The position numbers and the translations under genes were made by a program. DNA of 64,000 nucleotides from Microbacterium sp. W4I4 (GTDB lineage: Bacteria > Actinomycetota > Actinomycetes > Actinomycetales > Microbacteriaceae), in the NCBI RefSeq assembly GCF_030816235.1, contig NZ_JAUSXT010000001.1, forward strand, positions 930,001 to 994,000. The letters run 5' to 3'. The notes below the pieces were generated by a model. The model was given only the letters and a program-made list of their open reading frames with translations. It ran no database searches and had not been told where the DNA came from. Shown one piece after another: positions 8,534 to 17,613 of the stretch. Numbering within the stretch: position 1 is the first letter of the stretch; each line of letters opens with the position of its first letter.

Positions 8534-9595
8534 GTGAGTCTGCTCTTCTCCCCGCTCTTCCTGCGTGATCGCACCTTCCGCAACCGTCTCTGGGTCTCCC
8601 CCATGTGCATGTACAGCGCCGTGGACGGCGTGCCGCAGAACTGGCATCGCACCCACCTGGCGCAATTCGCCTCGGGCGGCGCCGGGCTGGTGATGGCCGA
8701 GGCCACCTCCGTGGTCTCCGAGGGCCGCATCTCGCCGCGCGACACCGGCCTGTGGACGGACGAGCAGCGCGACGTCTGGGCGCAGATCGTCGCCGATGTG
8801 CACGAGCGGGGTGCCCTGATCGGTGTGCAGCTCGCCCACGCGGGCCGCAAGGCCTCCACCTGGTGGCCGTGGGCGGACACCCGCGGCTCGGTGCCGGCGG
8901 ATGAGGGCGGCTGGCAGACTCTTGCGCCGTCCGACGTCGCGTTCGAGGGGTATGCCGCGCCTGCGGCACTGGACGCCGACGGTATCGAGCGCGTCGTGAC
9001 CGGTTTCGCCGACGCCGCACGTCGCGCCGTCGACGCCGGATTCGACGTTCTCGAGGTGCACGGCGCACACGGGTATCTGCTGCATCAGTTCCTCTCGCCC
9101 CTGTCGAACGTCCGCGACGACGAGTACGGCGGCTCGCTGGAGAATCGCGCGCGGCTGCTGCTGCGCACTCTGGATGCCGTGCGCGATGCCGCCGGCGAGG
9201 GCCTGCCCGTGTTCGTGCGCCTTTCGGCCACCGACTACGCCGAGGGCGGCTTCACCCCCGAGGAGGCCGCGCAGGTGGGTCTGTGGGCGCGCGAGCACGG
9301 CGCCGACCTGGCCGATGTCTCCAGCGGCGGCACCATCGCCCACCCGGCCATCGACTACAGTCCCGGCTACCAGGTGCCGTTCGCGGCGACCGTGCGCGCA
9401 GGCGGACGGGTACCCACGGCGGCCGTCGGGGTCATCACGTCTGGCCGGCAGGCCGAGGAGATCCTCACCTCGGGCGCCGCGGATGCCGTCTTCGCCGGTC
9501 GTGAATGGCTGCGCGACCCGCACTTCGCGCTGCGTGCGGCGAGGGAGCTGGGCGCCGAGGTGGACTGGCCGCCGCAGTACCTGCGCGCCCGCTGA
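8534..9595 (+). CDS. NADH:flavin oxidoreductase, YqjM-type Old Yellow Enzyme
   Basis: This 353-residue FMN TIM-barrel ene-reductase has all the YqjM-class marks: VSPMCMYSA with the redox-tuning Cys near residue 26, QLAHAGRKAS, and VHGAHGYLLHQFLSPLSN with the substrate-binding His pair near residue 175. It would reduce activated C=C bonds with NAD(P)H; YqjM-type enzymes are linked to stress by electrophiles. The GTG start is set by the TAGCGT box six bases upstream. The GAGGA directly abuts the start codon, too close to act as a ribosome site, which supports leaderless translation. Confidence 0.9.
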   Translation: MSLLFSPLFLRDRTFRNRLWVSPMCMYSAVDGVPQNWHRTHLAQFASGGAGLVMAEATSVVSEGRISPRDTGLWTDEQRDVWAQIVADVHERGALIGVQLAHAGRKASTWWPWADTRGSVPADEGGWQTLAPSDVAFEGYAAPAALDADGIERVVTGFADAARRAVDAGFDVLEVHGAHGYLLHQFLSPLSNVRDDEYGGSLENRARLLLRTLDAVRDAAGEGLPVFVRLSATDYAEGGFTPEEAAQVGLWAREHGADLADVSSGGTIAHPAIDYSPGYQVPFAATVRAGGRVPTAAVGVITSGRQAEEILTSGAADAVFAGREWLRDPHFALRAARELGAEVDWPPQYLRAR

Positions 9596-9612
9596 CGCGC
9601 GGGGCGAGCACT

Positions 9613-9631
9613 GCGGCGGCGTGTCCGCCGC
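9613..9631. terminator. Short hairpin between convergent genes
   Basis: A 7-bp GCGGCGG/CCGCCGC stem with a 5-base loop lies in the 48-base gap between the oxidoreductase gene and the convergent CBS-domain gene. It is weak as a terminator. Confidence 0.35.
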
Positions 9632-9643
9632 TGTGAGGGGCGG

Positions 9644-10705
9644 TCAGCGACCGCGTCCCCGGCGCGTGGCGTCCTGAACCTCGCCGACCAGCTCCTCGAG
9701 GATGTCCTCCAGGAACAGCACGGCGGTCGTCTCTCCGCGCATGTCGCGCACCTTCGCCAGGTGGCGTCCGCCGCGGCGCATGGCCGCGAGAGCATCCTCC
9801 AGGTCGGTGTCCTCCTGCACGGGGATCATGTGGTGGATGCGCTTGGCCGGCAGCGGGACATCCGCCTTGTCGTCCGCCCCGTCCTCCTCGAACGAGCGCA
9901 GCACGTCCTTCAGGTGCACGTAGCCGATCGGCGCGTCCTCGGCATCCACGATCACATAGCGGGAGAAGCCGTAGCGGGCGACCGCCTTCTCGACGTCGGC
10001 CGGTGTGGCACTCGCCGGCAGGGTGATGAGCTCTGCCAGAGGCACGGCCACATCACGGGCCTTCTTGTCGGTGAACTCCACGGCCGCGGCCACGGCCCCC
10101 GAGGTGTCGCTGAGCACGCCCTCGCGACGCGAGCGATCCACGATCGTCGCGACCTCGTCGATCGTGAACGTCGAGGCGGCCTCGGTCTTCGGCTCCACCC
10201 GGAACAGCCTCAGCACCGCGTTCGCGGAGCCGTTCAGCGCCCAGATGACGTGGCGGAACACCCGTGAGACCCACACCAGCGGCGGCGCGAGGATGAGCAC
10301 GGCACGGTCGGGCACCGAGAACGCGAGGTTCTTCGGCACCATCTCCCCGAACACGACGTGCAGGAACGACACGAGCGCGAGCGTGATCACGAACGCCGCG
10401 ACCGAGATCACGGTGGGATCCCAGCCGATCGCGTGCATCGGGATCTCGAGCAGGTGATGGATCGCCGGCTCGGACACGTTCAGGATCAGCAGCGAGCAGA
10501 TCGTGATTCCCAGCTGCGAGGTCGCCAGCATCAGCGTGGCGTGCTCCATGGCGTACAGCGCGGTCTTCGCGGAGCGCGAGCCCCGTTCCGCGAGCGGTTC
10601 GATCTGCGAGCGGCGCGCGGAGATCACCGCGAACTCGCCGCCGACGAAGAAGGCGTTGGCCAGCAGCAGCACGACCAGCCAGACCAGTCCGGCCCAATCG
10701 CTCAT
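9644..10705 (-). CDS. CNNM/HlyC-type membrane protein with CBS pair
   Basis: This 353-residue protein has an N-terminal DUF21 (CNNM) transmembrane domain with about four segments and the conserved VVFGEMVPKNLAF motif, then two CBS domains. It lacks the C-terminal CorC_HlyC domain present in its upstream paralogue. Related proteins (CorB, YhdP) are implicated in Mg2+ export or homeostasis; the old name hemolysin is misleading. Its ATG overlaps the upstream paralogue's stop (ATGA), so the two are coupled and might work as a heteromer. Ion specificity is inferred. Confidence 0.85.
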   Translation of the reverse strand: MSDWAGLVWLVVLLLANAFFVGGEFAVISARRSQIEPLAERGSRSAKTALYAMEHATLMLATSQLGITICSLLILNVSEPAIHHLLEIPMHAIGWDPTVISVAAFVITLALVSFLHVVFGEMVPKNLAFSVPDRAVLILAPPLVWVSRVFRHVIWALNGSANAVLRLFRVEPKTEAASTFTIDEVATIVDRSRREGVLSDTSGAVAAAVEFTDKKARDVAVPLAELITLPASATPADVEKAVARYGFSRYVIVDAEDAPIGYVHLKDVLRSFEEDGADDKADVPLPAKRIHHMIPVQEDTDLEDALAAMRRGGRHLAKVRDMRGETTAVLFLEDILEELVGEVQDATRRGRGR

Positions 10706-12047
10706 CGGCTGACCTCCTGGTCGTCGTCGCCGGAACCGGCGGGGCCTGCGGGATCTGCGGGATCTGCGATGTAGCGGATGCGGTCGACACGGCGTCCGTC
10801 CATCCGGGCGACCATGAGCCTGCCGGAGGGGATGCGCACCTCATCGCCGAGCACGGGGACGCGCTCGAGAAGACTCATCACGTATCCGCCGATCGTGTCG
10901 TAGACCTCGCCCTCCGGCACGTCGATGCCGGTGCGGGCGAGCAGCTCGTCCGGCCGCAGCTCGCCGGGGAAGGTGATGGAGTCCGCGCGTCGGACGATGC
11001 CCGCGCGCGAACGGTCGTGCTCGTCGAAGACCTCGCCGACGATCTCCTCGATGAGGTCCTCCAGCGTGACGATGCCGGCGGTGCCGCCGTACTCGTCGAT
11101 CACGATGGCCATCTGATAGCCCTTGGAGCGCAGCTCCGCGACCAGCACGTCCAGGTGCATGGTCTCGGGCACCCGCAGCGGGTCGGTGCTGAGTGCTCCG
11201 ACGGGCACCTCCATGCGCTTCCCGCGCGGCACGGAGACCGCGGCCTTGACGTGCACGACGCCGGTGATGTCATCCAGGTCGTCGTCGTAGACCGGGAACC
11301 TGCTGTGTCCGGTGCTGCGGGCCAGTCGGATGACGTCGTCGGCCGAGTCGCCCACCGAGATGGCGTGCATGCTCGGACGCGCGGTCATGATGTCATCCGC
11401 GGTCAGGCGCGCGAAGGTGAGGCTGCGGTCGAGCAGTGTCGCGGTGTCCTCCTCGAGCACGCCCTGGCTGGCCGAGCGGCGCACGAGCGAGGACAGCGTC
11501 CTCGGCGCTGCGAGCGCCGCTGAGCTCCTCCTTCGGCTCGATGCCCATGCCGCGCAGCACGGCGTTCGCACTGCCGTTGAGCAGCACCACGGCAGGCTTG
11601 AACACCAGCGTGAAGGCCGTCTGGAACGGCATCACCACCTTGGCGGTCGCCAGCGGCAGCGCGAGGGCGAAGTTCTTCGGCACGAGCTCGCCGATGATCA
11701 TCGACAGGATCGTGGCGACCAGCATCGCGACCGTCACCGAGACCGGTGTCGCAGCGGCCTCGGGCACGCCCCAGACCTCCAGCAGCGGCTCGAGGAGCTT
11801 CGAGATCGCCGGCTCCATCGTGTATCCGGTCAGCAGCGTGGTGAGCGTGATGCCCAGCTGCGCCGAGGACAGATGCGTCGAGGTGATCTTCAGAGCCCGA
11901 ATCGTCATCGAGAGGCGGGACTCTCCCCGCGCCTCCCGCGCTTCCAGTTCGGCACGATCGAGGTTGACGAGCGCGAACTCGCTGGCGACGAACAGACCCC
12001 GTGCCCACTATGAGAAGCAGCCCCACGCCCAGCAGCACGAATTCCAT
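10702..12047 (-). pseudogene. CNNM/HlyC-type CBS membrane protein with two +1 frameshifts
   Basis: The full protein (about 447 residues) is present but spread over three frames: MEFVLLGVGLLL..., then LFVASEFALVNLDRA... with IGELVPKNFAL, then LSSLVRRSASQGVLE... with two CBS domains and a CorC_HlyC domain. Removing one C from the CCCC run at 11997-12000 and the base at 11497 restores one continuous family protein (SAEDLSSLVRRSA across the second site). The family is linked to Mg2+/Co2+ homeostasis. The ATG at 12047 overlaps the stop of a 23-codon open frame (TGATG), and the 3' end overlaps the downstream paralogue. Sequencing error and genuine decay are both possible; intact flanking motifs favour error. 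Confidence 0.75.
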
Positions 12048-12118
12048 CAGCTGGCTCCCTCGCTTTCAGCGAGAGACGGGCGGTGGGGCGATGTACTGCA
12101 AGAGGGAGGGTCGTCCAT
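12047..12118 (-). CDS. Possible 23-residue leader peptide
   Basis: A short open frame starting MDDPPSCSTS and ending EGAS lies directly upstream of the CBS-protein gene; its TGA overlaps that gene's ATG as TGATG. A TAATAT box at 12129-12134 sits ten bases before its ATG. It could be a translated leader that couples or senses expression, as seen for some Mg2+ transporters, but there is no homology evidence. Confidence 0.3.
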   Translation of the reverse strand: MDDPPSCSTSPHRPSLAESEGAS

Positions 12119-12128
12119 GGTGCCGACG

Positions 12129-12134
12129 ATATTA
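12129..12134 (-). promoter_or_regulatory. Candidate -10 for the CBS-protein operon
   Basis: TAATAT on the minus strand is the best -10 match in this stretch and lies 82 bases before the ATG at 12047. The rest of 12135-12216 shows nothing clear. Confidence 0.45.
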
Positions 12135-12216
12135 CCGAATCGGACTGTGAGGCGAAGCGCGCGTCCGCGATCGGCGAACACGCGAGCGGGAGCCGATCGG
12201 ATGCCGTCCGGATCAC

Positions 12217-13677
12217 CTACCAGCTGACGGGGAGCGCCTTGCCCTCTTCGTATCCCGACGCGGACTGCAGACCGACCAGGGCGCGCTCGTGGAACTGCGC
12301 GACGGTCGCGGCGCCGGCGTAGGTGAACGAGGAGCGCACGCCCGAGGTGATCATGTCGAGCAGGTCCTCCAGCCCTGGGCGCAGCGGGTCGAGGTAGATC
12401 ATCGACGACGAGATGCCCTCGGCGAACAGCTCCTTGCGGGCCAGCTCGTAGGGGTCGAGTCGCTCGAAGCGCGCCTGCACGGCCTTGGTGGATGCCATGC
12501 CCCAGGACTCCTTGTACGCCCGTCCGCGCTCGTCGTGCATCACCTCGCCCGGAGACTCGATGGTGCCGGCGAACCAGGAGCCGACCATGACGGATGCGGC
12601 CCCGGCGGCGAGCGCGAGGGCCACGTCGCGCGGATAGCGCACTCCCCCGTCGGCCCAGACGTGCGCTCCGAGGGAACGGGCGGCCTCCGCGGTCTCGAGC
12701 ACGGCCGAGAACTGCGGGCGCCCCACGGCGGTCATCATCCGTGTGGTGCACATCGCACCGGGCCCGACGCCGACCTTGAGGATGGTCGCACCGGCACGCA
12801 CGAGGTCGTGCACGCCGTCGGCGGTGACGATGTTGCCCGCCACGATCGGCAGGCCGAGATCCAGCTGCGCGACGGTCTCCAGTGCACGCAGCATCCCCTC
12901 CTGATGCCCGTGCGCGGTGTCGAGGACCAGCACGTCGACACCGGCGGATGCCAGTGCCCGTGCCTTCCCTGCGACGTCGCCGTTGATGCCGACGGCCGCG
13001 GCCACCGCCAGACGCCTCGAGGCGTCGACGGCCGGACGGTACAGGCTCGAGCGCAGGGCGCTGCGGGGTGAGAGCGTGCCGACGACCTTTCCTCGGTCGA
13101 GCACGAGGACCATCTCGGCATCCACGGCCCCGATCGTGTCGAACGCCTCGCGGCCCTCCCCGATGTCCTCCGCGGCGACCGCGACCGGCTCGGAGTGGAC
13201 CAGATCGCCGAGTGCGGCATCCGTCAGCGCCGTCGCCAGCCGCGGTGCGGGCAGGATGCCGAGCACGTCGCCGCGCTCGAGCGGCTCGTCTCCGCGTCGT
13301 TCGGCGACCACGATGCCGTGTCCGTTCGTGGCGGGAAGCAGACGCAGCGCATCGGCGACCGTGGCGCGCGGCGACAGCACCAGCGGGGTGTCCCAGCGAA
13401 CCGGCTGCCGCTTGACCCAGCGGATCGCCTCGTCCAGCTGCTGCAGCGGCAGATCCTGAGGGAGCACGCCGAGTCCGCCGCGCCTGGCGAGGGTGGCCGC
13501 GAGACGCGGTCCGGTGACCGAGTTCATGTTCGATGCGACCAGCGGAATCGTCGCGGGGGTCCCGTCCCCCGGGGCCAGATCCACTTGGAGCCGGCTCGTC
13601 ACGTCGGAGTGACGAGGCACCAGGAAGACGTCCGAATAGGTCAGATCCACTGCAGGTCGCTCACCGGAGAACTTCAT
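12217..13677 (-). CDS. guaB1: GuaB1-family protein, probable CBS-containing GMP reductase
   Basis: This 486-residue TIM-barrel protein of the IMPDH/GMPR family has two CBS motifs inserted between about residues 95 and 210. The active-site loop is GVGPGAMCTTRMM, with the catalytic Cys followed by Thr-Thr-Arg. Classical IMP dehydrogenases usually have GPGSICTTR and a different flap. The related mycobacterial GuaB1 has been characterised as a GMP reductase (GMP to IMP with NADPH) tuned through its CBS domains, so purine salvage is the better call than IMPDH. TAGCTT six bases before the ATG marks a leaderless start. It is divergent from kgd. Confidence 0.85.
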   Translation of the reverse strand: MKFSGERPAVDLTYSDVFLVPRHSDVTSRLQVDLAPGDGTPATIPLVASNMNSVTGPRLAATLARRGGLGVLPQDLPLQQLDEAIRWVKRQPVRWDTPLVLSPRATVADALRLLPATNGHGIVVAERRGDEPLERGDVLGILPAPRLATALTDAALGDLVHSEPVAVAAEDIGEGREAFDTIGAVDAEMVLVLDRGKVVGTLSPRSALRSSLYRPAVDASRRLAVAAAVGINGDVAGKARALASAGVDVLVLDTAHGHQEGMLRALETVAQLDLGLPIVAGNIVTADGVHDLVRAGATILKVGVGPGAMCTTRMMTAVGRPQFSAVLETAEAARSLGAHVWADGGVRYPRDVALALAAGAASVMVGSWFAGTIESPGEVMHDERGRAYKESWGMASTKAVQARFERLDPYELARKELFAEGISSSMIYLDPLRPGLEDLLDMITSGVRSSFTYAGAATVAQFHERALVGLQSASGYEEGKALPVSW

Positions 13678-13683
13678 ATCGCC

Positions 13684-13689
13684 AAGCTA
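13684..13689 (-). promoter_or_regulatory. Leaderless -10 of guaB1
   Basis: TAGCTT (minus strand), six bases, then the ATG at 13677. Confidence 0.6.
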
Positions 13690-13837
13690 CCCCGGCGGGC
13701 CGCCCGAAACAGCCTGACTGCAGAGCATTCCGACAGGCAGATGGCATTAGGCTTGATGACTGTTACATGTGCGACCCGACGCACTCTCGCTGTCGAGTCG
13801 CATTCACAGCTTCAGTGACGAAAGAGGGCGGTAGAGC

Positions 13838-16800
13838 GTGTCGAACCAGGTGACCGGCGTCGGCGGCGACGGGGGGTTCGGAGCCAATTCCTGGCTCGTG
13901 GACGAGCTGTACGTGCAGTTCAAGCAGGATCGCAACTCCGTCGACAAGGAGTGGTGGCCGATCCTGGAGAACTACACCCCGGATTCCACCGCGCAGACGA
14001 CATCGCCGCAGGCTGCTTCCGCACAGGTGATCAGCCCCGTCACCGCACCGATTCCGGTGATCGGCGCGCAGCCGGTCGCCCGCACCACCGCCAAGCCCGC
14101 CAAGCAGGCGCCGATCCCCGCCCAGGCGCCGAAGCCGCAGGCGAAGGAGGAGGCCGCTCCCACTGACGAGGAGAAGGTCACCCCGCTGCGCGGCATGCCC
14201 AAGACCCTCGCGGCGAACATGGACCAGTCGCTGAGCGTGCCCACCGCGACCAGCGTGCGCACGATCCCGGCGAAGCTGATGATCGACAACCGCATCGTCA
14301 TCAACAACCACATGTCGCGCACGCGCGGCGGCAAGGTGAGCTTCACGCACCTGATCGGCTGGGCGCTGATCCAGACGCTCAAGGAGTTCCCCAGCCAGAA
14401 CGTCTTCTACGCCGAGATCGACGGCAAGCCGTCGGTGGTGGCGCCCGCGCACGTGAACCTCGGCATCGCCGTCGACATCCCCAAGCCCGACGGCACCCGC
14501 GCCCTGCTGGTCCCCAGCATCAAGCGCGCCGACACGATGTCGTTCAGCGAATACCTCATCGCGTACGAGGACCTGATCTCCCGCGCCCGGAGCAACAAGC
14601 TGACCGCCGCCGACTTCGCCGGCACCACGGTCTCGCTGACCAACCCCGGCGGCATCGGCACCGTGCACTCGGTGCCCCGCCTCATGAAGGGCCAGGGCTG
14701 CATCATCGGCGCCGGCGCCCTGGACTACCCGGCCGAGTTCCAGGGTTCGAGCGCCAAGACGCTCACCGAGCTGGGCATCGGCAAGACGATCACGCTGACC
14801 AGCACCTACGACCACCGCGTCATCCAGGGTGCAGGCTCCGGCGAGTTCCTCAAGAAGGTGCACGAGCTGCTGATCGGCGAGCGCGGCTTCTACGACGACA
14901 TCTTCGCCGCCCTGCGCATCCCGTACCAGCCGATCCGCTGGAACGCGGACATCGCGGTCGACCTCGCCGAGCGCGTGGACAAGCAGGCGCGCGTGCAGGA
15001 GCTCATCAACTCCTACCGCGTGCGCGGTCACCTGATGGCCGACATCGACCCGCTGGAGTACGTGCAGCGCTCGCACCCCGATCTCGAGATCGAGAGCCAC
15101 GGCCTGACCTTCTGGGACCTGGACCGCGAGTTCGTGACCGGCGGCTTCGGCGGCAAGCGCGTGATGAAGCTGCGCGACATCCTCGGCGTCCTGCGCGACT
15201 CGTACTGCCGCACGCTCGGCATCGAGTACATGCACATCCAGGACCCCGCCCAGCGTCGCTGGTTCCAGGAGAAGGTCGAGGTCAAGTACGTCAAGCCCGG
15301 CCACGACGAGCAGCTGCGCGTGCTGAGCAAGCTGAACGAGGCCGAGGCCTTCGAGACGTTCCTGCAGACGAAGTTCGTCGGTCAGAAGCGCTTCTCCCTG
15401 GAGGGCGGCGAGTCGCTGATCCCGCTGCTGGACGAGATCCTGCAGGGCGCCGCGGGCGCAGGCCTGGACGGCGCCGCGATCGGCATGGCCCACCGCGGTC
15501 GCCTCAACGTGCTCACCAACATCGCCGGCAAGACGTACGGTCAGGTGTTCCGCGAGTTCGAGGGTTCGCTGACGCCGGGCAACCAGCGCGGCTCCGGCGA
15601 TGTGAAGTACCACCTGGGCACCGAGGGCACCTTCATCGCCGAGGACGGCGCCGAATTGCCCGTGCACCTGGCCGCCAATCCCTCGCACCTCGAGACCGTC
15701 GACGGCGTGCTCGAGGGCATCGTCCGCGCCAAGCAGGACCGCAAGCCCATCGGCACCTTCGCCTGGCTGCCGATCCTCGTGCACGGCGACGCGGCCTTCG
15801 CAGGGCAGGGCGTGGTCGTCGAGACGCTGCAGATGTCGCAGCTGCGCGGTTATCGCACCGGCGGCACGGTGCACGTGGTGGTCAACAACCAGGTCGGCTT
15901 CACCACGCTGCCGACCGATTCGCGCACCTCGGTGTACTCCACCGATGTCGCCAAGACCATCCAGGCGCCGATCTTCCACGTGAACGGCGACGACCCGGAG
16001 TCGGTCATCCACGTCGCACAGCTCGCGTTCGAATACCGCGAGCGCTTCCACAGCGATGTCGTGATCGACCTGGTCTGCTACCGCCGCCGCGGTCACAACG
16101 AGGGCGATGACCCGTCGATGACCCAGCCGCTGATGACCGACCTCATCCAGGCCAAGCGCTCGGTCCGCAAGCTCTACACCGAGGCTCTCGTCGGACGCGG
16201 TGACATCACCGAAGAGGAGTACGAGCAGGCGAAGGACGACTTCCAGCGACGTCTGGAGGTCGCGTTCGCCGAGACACACGCCGCCGAGACCGGCGCGACG
16301 CCGATCGCTCCTGAGCTGACCCCGGTCGACGACCAGATCGGCTCCCCGGATGTGACGGGCGTCCCGCTCGAGGTGATCCACCTCATCGGCGACGCGCACG
16401 CGAACAAGCCCGACGGGTTCACCGTGCACTCCAAGCTGCAGCAGCAGCTCGACAAGCGCCAGACGATGAGCCGCGAGGGCGGCATCGACTGGGGCTTCGG
16501 TGAGCTGCTCGCCTTCGGCTCGCTGCTCGTCGAGGGCACGCCGGTGCGCCTGGCCGGACAGGACTCGCGCCGAGGCACCTTCGTGCAGCGTCACGCCGTG
16601 CTGCACGATCGCAGCAACGGCCAGGAATGGCTCCCGCTGGCCAACCTCTCCGACAGTCAGGGTCGCTTCTTCGTCTACGACTCGCTGCTCAGCGAATACG
16701 CGGCGCTCGGTTTCGAGTACGGCTACTCGGTCGAGAACACCGAGTCGCTCGTGCTCTGGGAGGCGCAGTTCGGCGACTTCGTCAACGGCGCGCAGTCGGT

Positions 16801-17509
16801 GATCGACGAGTACGTCTCCGCCGCCGAGCAGAAATGGGGTCAGCAGTCCGGCGTCGTGATGCTGCTGCCGCACGGCTACGAGGGTCAGGGGCCCGACCAC
16901 TCCTCCGCCCGCATGGAGCGCTTCCTGCAGCTGTGCGCACAGGAGAACATGATCGTGGCGCGTCCGTCGACGCCCGCATCGTACTTCCATCTGCTGCGTC
17001 GTCAGGCGTATGCCCGGCCGCGCAAGCCGCTGATCGTGTTCACGCCGAAGGCCATGCTGCGTCTGCGTGGTGCGACCAGTCAGGTCGAGGACTTCACGCA
17101 GGGACGCTTCGAACCGGTGATCGACGATGACCGTGGTCTGGACCGCGCTGCCGTCAAGCGCGTGCTCGTGCACGCCGGCAAGATCCACTGGGATCTGCGC
17201 AGCGAGCTGGACAAGAACCCGAACCCCGAGGTCGCCCTCGTGCGTCTCGAGCAGTTCTACCCGACCCCGATCGACGCGCTGAAGGCGATCACGGACTCGT
17301 ACCCGAACGCCGAGCTCGTGTGGGTGCAGGATGAGCCCGAGAATCAGGGCGCATGGCCGTTCCTGGCACTCGCGTTCAAGGATGTGCCCGGCGATCGTCA
17401 GTTCCGCGCTGTCTCGCGTCCGGCCGCGGCGTCGCCCGCCACCGGTTCGTCGAAGGTGCACGCGACCGAGCAGGTCGAGCTGCTGAAGACCGCGCTGACG
17501 CTGGGCTGA
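13838..17509 (+). CDS. kgd: Multifunctional 2-oxoglutarate decarboxylase/dehydrogenase (fused E2-E1)
   Basis: This 1223-residue actinobacterial Kgd/OdhA fuses three parts: an N-terminal anchor (NSWLVDELYVQFKQDRNSVD, residues 17-36) and a Pro/Ala linker; an E2-like acyltransferase domain (about 100-340) ending in the catalytic TYDHRVIQG; and a full thiamine-diphosphate E1 (from about 370) with AHRGRLNVL, the GxG-rich cofactor region and RRRGHNEGDDPS. It decarboxylates 2-oxoglutarate in the TCA cycle and works with a lipoylated E2 and Lpd encoded elsewhere; GarA/OdhI-type FHA proteins usually inhibit it. The GTG start follows GAGGGCGGT. A TAGGCT at 13748-13753 is one possible -10 in the 160-base gap to guaB1. 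Confidence 0.95.
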   Translation: MSNQVTGVGGDGGFGANSWLVDELYVQFKQDRNSVDKEWWPILENYTPDSTAQTTSPQAASAQVISPVTAPIPVIGAQPVARTTAKPAKQAPIPAQAPKPQAKEEAAPTDEEKVTPLRGMPKTLAANMDQSLSVPTATSVRTIPAKLMIDNRIVINNHMSRTRGGKVSFTHLIGWALIQTLKEFPSQNVFYAEIDGKPSVVAPAHVNLGIAVDIPKPDGTRALLVPSIKRADTMSFSEYLIAYEDLISRARSNKLTAADFAGTTVSLTNPGGIGTVHSVPRLMKGQGCIIGAGALDYPAEFQGSSAKTLTELGIGKTITLTSTYDHRVIQGAGSGEFLKKVHELLIGERGFYDDIFAALRIPYQPIRWNADIAVDLAERVDKQARVQELINSYRVRGHLMADIDPLEYVQRSHPDLEIESHGLTFWDLDREFVTGGFGGKRVMKLRDILGVLRDSYCRTLGIEYMHIQDPAQRRWFQEKVEVKYVKPGHDEQLRVLSKLNEAEAFETFLQTKFVGQKRFSLEGGESLIPLLDEILQGAAGAGLDGAAIGMAHRGRLNVLTNIAGKTYGQVFREFEGSLTPGNQRGSGDVKYHLGTEGTFIAEDGAELPVHLAANPSHLETVDGVLEGIVRAKQDRKPIGTFAWLPILVHGDAAFAGQGVVVETLQMSQLRGYRTGGTVHVVVNNQVGFTTLPTDSRTSVYSTDVAKTIQAPIFHVNGDDPESVIHVAQLAFEYRERFHSDVVIDLVCYRRRGHNEGDDPSMTQPLMTDLIQAKRSVRKLYTEALVGRGDITEEEYEQAKDDFQRRLEVAFAETHAAETGATPIAPELTPVDDQIGSPDVTGVPLEVIHLIGDAHANKPDGFTVHSKLQQQLDKRQTMSREGGIDWGFGELLAFGSLLVEGTPVRLAGQDSRRGTFVQRHAVLHDRSNGQEWLPLANLSDSQGRFFVYDSLLSEYAALGFEYGYSVENTESLVLWEAQFGDFVNGAQSVIDEYVSAAEQKWGQQSGVVMLLPHGYEGQGPDHSSARMERFLQLCAQENMIVARPSTPASYFHLLRRQAYARPRKPLIVFTPKAMLRLRGATSQVEDFTQGRFEPVIDDDRGLDRAAVKRVLVHAGKIHWDLRSELDKNPNPEVALVRLEQFYPTPIDALKAITDSYPNAELVWVQDEPENQGAWPFLALAFKDVPGDRQFRAVSRPAAASPATGSSKVHATEQVELLKTALTLG

Positions 17510-17525
17510 GCCCGAGTCTCACCGA

Positions 17526-17562
17526 AAGGATGCCGTCCCTCGCTTGGAGGGGCGGCATCCTT
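17526..17562. terminator. Hairpin terminator after kgd
   Basis: A 16-bp stem containing one T-G wobble (17526-17541 with 17547-17562) closes a 5-base loop. It lies between convergent genes and could serve both. Confidence 0.75.
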
Positions 17563-17613
17563 CGTCTCCGGCGGAGGCCACCTCGCCTCCCTGCGCTGCT
17601 GTCCGACGGACGC

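Noticed and set aside
13763..17461. A 1232-codon open frame antisense to kgd, and similar long antisense frames over fdrA (34360-35940) and secA (41995-44187)
   Set aside because: High-GC coding DNA leaves antisense frames free of stops. The translations are low-complexity (V, D, E, R, H, L rich), have no motifs, and the sense strands encode complete known proteins.
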